12,669 nucleotides of DNA from an uncultured Eubacteriales bacterium (GTDB taxonomy: Bacteria; Bacillota; Clostridia; Christensenellales; Borkfalkiaceae). A program made the translations under genes and the position numbers. Location of the stretch: positions 1-12,669 of the forward strand of contig CACXDQ010000075.1 of NCBI GenBank assembly GCA_902766475.1, read 5' to 3'. Positions 1 through 6,500 of the stretch are shown piece by piece. The first letter of the stretch is position 1. Each line of letters opens with the position of its first letter. Below the pieces are notes generated by a model that ran no database searches, was not told where the DNA came from, and saw nothing but the letters and a program-made list of their open reading frames with translations.

Positions 1-354
1 GTGCGTTTTCTTCTCTACGCTGTCGTATTCGGTATAGTATCTTACACCCGTAACTATCGGAGCCTCAAAGTCAATATAAATGGGGAAAGTAAACGTATTT
101 CTTACGTTTTTCTGATCCTCGTCGTTGCCGTAATCGATATATGCGGTAACGTAAGCCGTGTATTTGGTGTTGTTTTTAAGGTTAAGATCGAGCGTGCTGA
201 AATCGACGTCGATAGACGAAGCTCTTATCGAGCCGCCGTTATTGAACGACTTTCTCTGATTATATTCCGTCCTCGTGAACACCTCTTTGCCCGTCGAATC
301 TTCAATAATGGAGATATCGACGTGCTTTGCGTTACGGAGAAGCCCCGCCCAGAT
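1..354 (-). pseudogene. Severed downstream part of the subtilase frame (after an in-frame TAG), runs off the window
   Basis: Directly after the TAG at 355-357 the protease frame continues without a shift and without another stop for 118 codons to the window edge. The translation begins IWAGLLRNAKHVDISI. It contains DSTGKEVFTRTEYNQRKSFN, later NTKYTAYVTAYIDYG, and then FPIYIDFEAPIVTGV. In lactocepin/C5a-peptidase-type proteases the region after the first Fn3-like domain typically has a 'GLLRNAK' strand, a 'D..TG..V' turn, a 'Y.V.V.A..DY' strand and a closing 'D.EAP' stretch, so this looks like the next beta-sandwich domain of the same protein. There is no start codon with a ribosome binding site here that would make it a separate gene. 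It is annotated as the cut-off remainder; if the TAG is read through or is an error, it belongs to the same CDS as the protease. Confidence 0.8.
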
Positions 355-3180
355 CTATTCGATATTGTTTAATGTTGCGGCGTTTTCGCTCGTCTGGTTG
401 GAAATGGCGATCTTGCTCTTATCTGCGGCTATCTGAGTTATAGTCGGATCCTGAACGAAGTAGTAAGAGCCGAGCGTGGAGATATAGTCGCTGTACAAGC
501 CGCCTATTACCCTCGTGGCATAGGCGTCCTCCATGAGTTTGTCCTCGTCGTCGATACCGGCGTTTACTTCGTCTTTGTTGGTGTCGTAATACTCTTCGTC
601 GAAGATGGGCGCTTCCGTCCAATCGCCGTAGAATGCGAGGTAAGGAACGCTGACGTCGACGCTCGTGCCCGACTTCGCCGTCATGGTAACGAAGCCCTCG
701 ATATACATACCGTGAGCGAACGAAGAATCGAGATATCTTTTATCTTCGTCGGTGAGTTTGAGCGTTACGTTTACCATTGCGGTGGAGTGTGCCGGAACGG
801 TAACGACGTTGCCGTCGAAACTTCCCGAAGTTACGCCGCCGAGCGTTATTCCGCCGCCGAGCTGATAGCCTTCCTGCGTTACGGTAGTGTCGCTGTGGCT
901 CGTGTAGATAGTGCTGACGCCCTCGGTCATCACGATAGAGCCGAGCTCGTATGAAACGGCGTTTCCCGTAACGTTCGTAAGCGAGAATTTCATCGGGTAT
1001 TCGCCCGTTTTCGCCTTATCGTCGCCGAGTTCGAGTTTAGATTTATCCATCGGCTTGCTCTCGTCGCCGCCCTCATAGGTGGTAACGTAAGTTGCCGTAG
1101 TGGTCGATTTCTTTATATTGATAAGACCTGCGCCCTGCTTTCTTACGGCGTATGCAAGCCCGTTTTTGTTCTTGATAATGTCGGCGGTGGACATGATGAG
1201 CTGATTGACGAGTGCGGTAACCTTACCGGGATTTGCCGTCATCTCCTCTCTCGTGCCGAAAACGCCGCTGTATTTGACGTACTGCCTTATGAGCGCCGCC
1301 GCACCGGCAAGGTTGGGCGCAGCCATGGACGTACCCGAAAGGTGGTCGTAAGCCTGACCCGGCACCGCCGAATAAATTTCGCCGCCGTGCGCCGTTATTT
1401 CGGGTTTTATTTTAAGGTCGGAAGTGGGACCCCACGACGAGAAGTCCGACATAAACGGACCTGCGACGTTAGCTCTGCTGACGAGAATTTTACCCGTACC
1501 CTTAGCGGCGAGCCTTTCGCCCTCTTCCTGAGTTATGGAACAAGTCGCACCACGGCTCGTTCCTATCGTCATAGTTATTATGCCGGAAACGTTATTATAT
1601 ATAATGATACCGGCAGCGCCCTTTTCTTTAAGGGCTATATAAACCTTGTCCTCGAAAGTGGTCGTACCACGCTTGACGAGAACTATTTTACCCGTGTAGT
1701 CGCCTTCGGGATAGTCCGAAGAACGGCCGATACCCGGAATGGTAACGTAATCGAATTCATAGCTGTCGACGTCGCCGACGGTCTTTAAGATATCGCCTAC
1801 GAAATCTCTTTGCTTAGCCGAAGAGTCGGAAGCTTGGTTGAAGTAAATTATCTCGCCGTCGTGGACGATATAGGGAGTTTTAACGCCGTCTACGGAAGCT
1901 ATCGAAAGAGCGGAATTATAGGTCGACGGAGAGCCTACCGTGCCCGAATCGGGATTGGAAGTCAAGGGGTTATTACCGTTTTTGGTCGAACTCATCGTCG
2001 CATTGTAGCTGTTTGCGGCGGAGGCGATAAGCGATATACCCGCATTTCTTATGCTGTCGTAAACCTCGTTTGTTCTGTCCTTGTCGGTTTCTCTCGTGAA
2101 ACCGCAGCCCGAGCCGAGCGACATGTTTATTACGTCGACGCCGAGATTTACACAGTCCTCCAAAGCGGCTAAAAGCCAAGAGGTCTTAGCGCCTTCGGTC
2201 GTATCGGAGAAAACCTTCATTATGGCGAGCTGTGCGTTGGGTGCTACGCCCGTTATAACGTCGTCTTTACCGGCTATTATACCCGCAACGTGGGTGCCGT
2301 GTTCCGAATTTATGGGGAGAACGTCGGGGTCCTTATCCGCATAGTCGTAAGCGTAGGGGACCTTTCTCGTCATGTAGACGTCCTCGCCGCTGAGCCCCGC
2401 AGAGAGCTTGTAAGCTTCGGTGGACGCTATCTTTTCATTGATATAATCGAGTGTGAACGCCTCGGTCGTGGTCGTGAAGTTATTGACGTCGAAGGCGGTG
2501 TGCGTATAGTCAAGCCCCGTATCGAGAACCGCAACGACAACGCCGTCGCCCTGATACTCTATCTCCGAGCTGTCGAATATACCCGTGGAATACACGTCTA
2601 CGTCGTTGTGGACGACTTTTGTTTCCGCCGGCGCATACACCTCGCCGACGATGAGAGTTGCGTCCGACGACAAAGCCTTTTCTATCTCAGTGAAATACTT
2701 AGCCTTTACGGTTATCTCAAAGCCGCTTAAAACGGTGTCGTATTTCTCTCCTACGGTGTAATTTATGCCCGTGGAATTGAGGAGATTTATCAATCTGTCG
2801 GTTTCGAGGGCGACATCACTTCTTATTTGCGCCGCACGCTCGGAAGATGCGAATTCCGCCGCACTCTCCATGCGCTCATACTCGTTATAAGCGTCGACAA
2901 CAGAGCCGACGTTCATCTTTACAATGACGGAAATATCGTCGTTTTCGGCAACCGTTTCGGGGAGCTTTGTAACGACTTTTTCGTCGAAATAATCTTCGAT
3001 ATGTGTGTCTATAAGCCCGTTATCAAGCTTTTTTACCTCGTTTACGGCAGAGGCGGTATTAAGCGGAGCCGTCTTTGCGGCAACGCCGTTATAGGTAGCG
3101 CCGCCGAAAAAAGTTACGGCGAGGCTTGCCGCCATGGCGAGCGAAGTCAATTGCAATAAATATTTTTTTGTTTTCTTCAT
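355..3180 (-). CDS. Secreted subtilisin-like serine protease (S8, lactocepin/C5a-peptidase type), ended by in-frame TAG
   Basis: Extracellular endopeptidase of 941 residues, counted from the ATG at 3180. That start was chosen because an AGAGGG motif lies four bases upstream and the signal peptide begins there (MKKTKKYLLQ, hydrophobic to about residue 29, possible cleavage near GVAA). An N-terminal propeptide of the inhibitor I9 type spans roughly residues 80-185. The catalytic triad is visible: Asp220 (VAVLDTGLDYTH), His294 (NSEHGTHVAG) and Ser618 (LSGTSMAAP), with oxyanion Asn390 (IASAANS). A PA domain (about 435-570) sits between Asn and Ser, as in cell-envelope proteinases. An Fn3-like domain (about 720-860) ends in the family hallmark VPYLAFYGDWTEAPIFD. 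The frame then meets TAG (355-357), although homologous sequence continues beyond it. A truncated product would keep all catalytic parts but lose the later domains and any C-terminal wall anchor. It has its own promoter and a long leader. The family call is secure; whether the natural product is truncated is open. Confidence 0.93.
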   Translation of the reverse strand: MKKTKKYLLQLTSLAMAASLAVTFFGGATYNGVAAKTAPLNTASAVNEVKKLDNGLIDTHIEDYFDEKVVTKLPETVAENDDISVIVKMNVGSVVDAYNEYERMESAAEFASSERAAQIRSDVALETDRLINLLNSTGINYTVGEKYDTVLSGFEITVKAKYFTEIEKALSSDATLIVGEVYAPAETKVVHNDVDVYSTGIFDSSEIEYQGDGVVVAVLDTGLDYTHTAFDVNNFTTTTEAFTLDYINEKIASTEAYKLSAGLSGEDVYMTRKVPYAYDYADKDPDVLPINSEHGTHVAGIIAGKDDVITGVAPNAQLAIMKVFSDTTEGAKTSWLLAALEDCVNLGVDVINMSLGSGCGFTRETDKDRTNEVYDSIRNAGISLIASAANSYNATMSSTKNGNNPLTSNPDSGTVGSPSTYNSALSIASVDGVKTPYIVHDGEIIYFNQASDSSAKQRDFVGDILKTVGDVDSYEFDYVTIPGIGRSSDYPEGDYTGKIVLVKRGTTTFEDKVYIALKEKGAAGIIIYNNVSGIITMTIGTSRGATCSITQEEGERLAAKGTGKILVSRANVAGPFMSDFSSWGPTSDLKIKPEITAHGGEIYSAVPGQAYDHLSGTSMAAPNLAGAAALIRQYVKYSGVFGTREEMTANPGKVTALVNQLIMSTADIIKNKNGLAYAVRKQGAGLINIKKSTTTATYVTTYEGGDESKPMDKSKLELGDDKAKTGEYPMKFSLTNVTGNAVSYELGSIVMTEGVSTIYTSHSDTTVTQEGYQLGGGITLGGVTSGSFDGNVVTVPAHSTAMVNVTLKLTDEDKRYLDSSFAHGMYIEGFVTMTAKSGTSVDVSVPYLAFYGDWTEAPIFDEEYYDTNKDEVNAGIDDEDKLMEDAYATRVIGGLYSDYISTLGSYYFVQDPTITQIAADKSKIAISNQTSENAATLNNIE

Positions 3181-3184
3181 GTTA

Positions 3185-3190
3185 CCCTCT
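3185..3190 (-). promoter_or_regulatory. Ribosome binding site of the protease gene (decides the start)
   Basis: On the minus strand AGAGGG is followed by TAAC and then the ATG at 3180. An in-frame ATG 11 codons upstream (3213) lies within the leader hairpins and has no purine-rich motif before it. The later start also gives a standard signal peptide, so 3180 is preferred. The four-base spacing is somewhat short. Confidence 0.65.
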
Positions 3191-3195
3191 TTTTT

Positions 3196-3256
3196 GCCGA
3201 CCAAGATCGGCATATATCCGCTGATATGCGAAAGCGACGCGTCTATACCCGCATCG
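3196..3256 (-). promoter_or_regulatory. Structured 5' leader of the protease: three consecutive hairpins before the RBS
   Basis: Read as minus-strand RNA, three stems lie side by side. The first, 3256-3235, is CGAUGCG/CGCGUCG: seven pairs including one G-U, with an eight-base loop. The second, 3229-3210, is GCAUAU/AUAUGC with an eight-base loop. The third, 3211-3196, is GCCGA/UCGGC with a six-base loop. The second and third share the bases 3210-3211, so their outer pairs compete. The ribosome binding site follows six A's after the third stem. I do not recognise a known riboswitch core. A role in mRNA stability or translational control is inference. Confidence 0.4.
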
Positions 3257-3374
3257 TGATGATCTTTTTTAAAAAACCGTGATTTTTTCGAAGATTTTCG
3301 GAAAATCTCCGACCGCTTTTACGCTTTTTTACGGCGATTACGCAGTTTGACCTATTATAAGGCTATTAATATCA

Positions 3375-3402
3375 ACTATACTATTTTATACCAAAATGTC
3401 AA
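3375..3402 (-). promoter_or_regulatory. Sigma-A-type promoter of the protease gene
   Basis: The minus strand has a perfect TTGACA (-35, 3402-3397), a 16-base AT-rich spacer and TATAGT (-10, 3380-3375, five of six consensus bases). Transcription would start near 3368, which leaves a leader of about 190 bases before the ATG at 3180. The stretch between the -10 and the hairpin leader (about 3257-3367) also holds a short inverted repeat, AGATTTT-CGG-AAAATCT at 3292-3308, and a self-complementary T6A6 at 3265-3276. Neither has a clear role. Confidence 0.72.
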
Positions 3403-3429
3403 AAATGTAAAATAAATTGTCGCTTTTTT

Positions 3430-3480
3430 CCTATAATGAGGTATTAGTTTTACTTATACCACCTATAAGCTGTACTTATA
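3430..3480. repeat. Cluster of phased direct and inverted repeats upstream of the protease promoter
   Basis: On the plus strand CCTATAA occurs at 3430-3436 and 3462-3468, 32 bases apart. ACTTATA occurs at 3452-3458 and 3474-3480, 22 bases apart. Overlapping these are two inverted repeats: GGTATTAGT-TTT-ACTTATACC (3440-3460, one mismatch) and CTTATA-CCACC-TATAAG (3453-3469, perfect). The block ends about 28 bases upstream of the -35 box at 3402. Spacings near two and three helical turns fit a binding site for a dimeric or multimeric activator or repressor. The factor cannot be named. Confidence 0.45.
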
Positions 3481-3508
3481 TCTCTTTTTTTTGTTTTAAA
3501 GCGTTTTC

Positions 3509-3539
3509 TGCGGCGAACGGCATATTGCCGTTCGCCGCA
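3509..3539 (-). terminator. Perfect 14-bp hairpin just after the giant repeat gene; terminator-like but without a U tract
   Basis: TGCGGCGAACGGCA and TGCCGTTCGCCGCA are exact complements around a three-base loop. The stem starts 14 bases after the stop codon of the gene ending at 3554, the usual place for a terminator. However, on the minus strand it is followed by GAAAACGCTTTAAAAC, which is A-rich, and the plus-strand side has no T run after it either. It could be a U-tract-independent terminator or an RNA 3'-end stabiliser. The protease has its own promoter downstream, which fits transcription ending here. Confidence 0.55.
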
Positions 3540-3553
3540 AATAGCTTGACTTA

Positions 3554-6500
3554 TTAAGCTTCTTCCTCTTCTTCTTCGGGGATAAGCTCTAAAACGGCTT
3601 TGCCGTTTTCTATCTTTAAGGTGTAGCTGTTGCCGTTGCTGCCCTTTATGGTGTAAACATCGGCTACGGAATCATATTCCGTTTCGGTTGCGGCAAACCA
3701 CGAGCCGGACTGACGGATATAATATACTTTGCCGTCTTTACCAATATCGACGTAGGTGTTTCCGTCGTCGGAATAGTAGGTGTCTACCTCGAACGTAGCG
3801 AGTTTAACCGACTTATAGAGGGGAATTTTGGTGTTTTGTACTTCTTCACCCTCTTCGCCTTCCTCGCCGTCGGCGGTTTCTTTGCCGTCCACCGTGCCGT
3901 CGTCCTCTTCTTCTTCGAGGTCGAGCTTATAATAGGTTGCCGAAACGAATTTCTTTTCGTCGTTTTGCGTCCTTACGATATAGTACCACGAATCGCCTAT
4001 CCTTACGATATTGTTCGCATTTATAGCTTCGCCGCCTTTTGAAAGCTTTATGTTATAGAGTGCGCCGGGCGCCGCACTTTCGCTGAGCATTATTCTCTCT
4101 ATCTCGACGGTATAGCCGTTTACGTTGAATTCCTGCACCCTCGTAAATGCGGCAAGCGTAAATCCGATGCCCGAGCCAGCACTTCTTATAGAGATATGCA
4201 ATCTGTAAGTGTTGCCGTCTTTTCCTACCGTTTCAAGATCGATAGCGTTGTTTTCAAGCTCGAAACTCATTCCGTCGAAGGAAACTTCGTCGCCGTTATA
4301 ATCGACTATGCCGTTATACGCCTCGCCGAATTTCGGGGAGATATATCTGCTCATTTCCTCGCTGTCCGTGCCGTAGACGTAGACAAGCTCTATCGTTCCG
4401 TAAGAGTTGGGGATAGTTGCCGCAAAACTTGCGCCGAATATCATAGAGTACATCGAGTAGATATACTGATAGTTATAGGACGAAACGTTTATAATGCGCT
4501 TCATGCCCCTTATCTCGTATTCACTTAGGCTCTCGTCCTCTTCGTTCACGCCCTTATAGGAAAGACTTAAATCAAATCTGTAATAGACGTAGCTGCTTAA
4601 ATAGAGTTTGACGTACATTTCAAATGTGCCGTCCTCTTTGACCTCACGCACGAAAGTACACGTCCTCGAAACGTTGACGGGTTTGCCGTTTTCATCGACG
4701 TCGGGAGTTTCGATAAGCATCGTTCCGGAAACCTCGAAGTCGGAGCCGTTGGGGGTGAACTTGATGTCCTTTATCTTTGCGTAGGTCTGTTCGCCGTCGG
4801 AATTAGCCTTCCATGGCAAGCGGTAGTCGTCAACCTCACCAACTCTCGTAAAGCCGATGCCGAGACCGGTATTTATAATATATTTTCTGCCGTTATAGTT
4901 CTTCGTTTCGGTAAATTCACCGAAGTTTTCGGCTATAAAGCCGTAACCGTTATCGACTTCGCCCTCTTCCGCTCTTCTGTAAATGACAGCCTCGCCATTT
5001 ACCATATTGTAGTAATAGATGACAGCCGTGCCGTCCTCGTTGAATCTCGCAACGCCCGTACTCGAGAATTGGAGAGATTGAAGGCTTTCGGTGTAATAAC
5101 TCTTCGCCTTGAACGTCTTGGGCGTTGCACTGCCCGTTTCGACGTCATATACGTAAATGCAGGCTTCCGTCTGATCGTTGTCGGCAAAGTAGAGAAGATT
5201 ATCGGTTATAAGGGTGTAAGTTCCCTCGGTCTTTCTGCCGGACTTGTCGTATTTTATAGCATTGCCGACGCTGTCCAAAATGAGCGTAGACCAGTCTTTT
5301 TCATTGACGTAAGTCTTTACGACGTCGGTATAAGCGACCGCAAACGTATTGTACGTTGTGCCCGAATAGGTAAACGTGCCGAGCTTGCCGTAATCTTTTC
5401 TTTCGCCGTCGGAGAAGTTGAGGGTAATAAAGCCGTCGCCTTCCATGACGTAGGTCGCTTTGTCGTCGACGTTTTCCTCAATAAATACCTTTTCGCCCTC
5501 GTCGTCCAACGTAAAGAGTTGGAAATGACCGTAGCCGTCGAGAGAGAGATAACCCGTAACGTCCTGATTGTCAAAATAGATATAAGTTGCGTATTCCTCG
5601 CCTCTCAAAGTGAACGATTTGTTTTCTTTGACGTCGAAGAATCTGTATCGCTCGTCTACAGTAAGCCTTATAACGCCGTCGTTTATTACGTAGAAGCTCT
5701 CGTGATCTTCACCGTCGGTGTCTTTGTAATTTGCCCTATAACCGTAGCCGTCGAGCGTGAGTATACCGTCTTTTGAAACGTATTCGCCATGATATTCTTC
5801 GTTATACTTGGCTATATAGGAAGTATTGGAAGTGGCTATCTGTATGAAGTTGAACGAAATCGAATCGTCGTCTGCGGTAAACGTGAAGATATAGCTGCCG
5901 CTGAACGTCGTTTCTTCCGTCCTTACAACTTTGCCGTTTACGCTCTCAATATCTTGTCCGGCAACGTAAGCCGCTCCGCCCTTGCCGTCGAAAGACATTC
6001 TTTCCTGTCTGTTGACGGTGCCGTCGGCGTTTACGCCGTAAGAAGTATAGGGTGCGCTGTCAAGAGTGAGGAACTTCTTATCTTCGCTCACCTCAAAATA
6101 GAAGGTGTGATCGCCCGCCTTAACGGTTACAAGCCCCGTTTCGCTCAACGTGTATGTGCCTACGGTCTGTTCGTTGCCGTCGATTATCGCAATACCCGAA
6201 ACGAGCGTAAGCTTATCGCCGTTATCAGCCGTATATACTGTGGAAAGCTCTTCCGTGCCCTCGTCCGTCGTGTAGGAATACCAGTAGTGAACGCTATAAG
6301 ACGTGCTGCTTGTGTCGAGAACGTAGACGAACGATTTGAGGAGATACACGTCTATCGGCGTAGTGGATACCTCGACGTCGTATTTTTCGGTTATCGTGAG
6401 GAGATTTTTATCTCCGTCGGCTGTAACGACGCCCTTACCGAACAAGACGTAAGTTCTCGCAGTAGTTCTGCCGTAGATAAGCACTTCGTTTTCTTCGCCG

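Noticed and set aside
355..357. Genome-wide reassignment of TAG to an amino acid
   Set aside because: A TAG ends the gene at 11939 in a convincing stop context directly before the next RBS. No tRNA gene is visible in the window to support recoding. Kept only as a local possibility.
1..372. Plus-strand open frame over the window start
   Set aside because: The minus strand there reads as continuation of the protease domain; the plus-strand translation has no recognisable features.
3180..3213. ATG at 3213 as start of the protease
   Set aside because: No ribosome binding site before it, it overlaps the leader hairpins, and it would add a non-signal-like MPILVGKKEGN in front of a normal signal peptide.
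3196..3256. Known riboswitch (c-di-GMP, T-box, cobalamin, preQ1) in the protease leader
   Set aside because: I could not find the conserved core motifs of these classes; only plain hairpins are seen.
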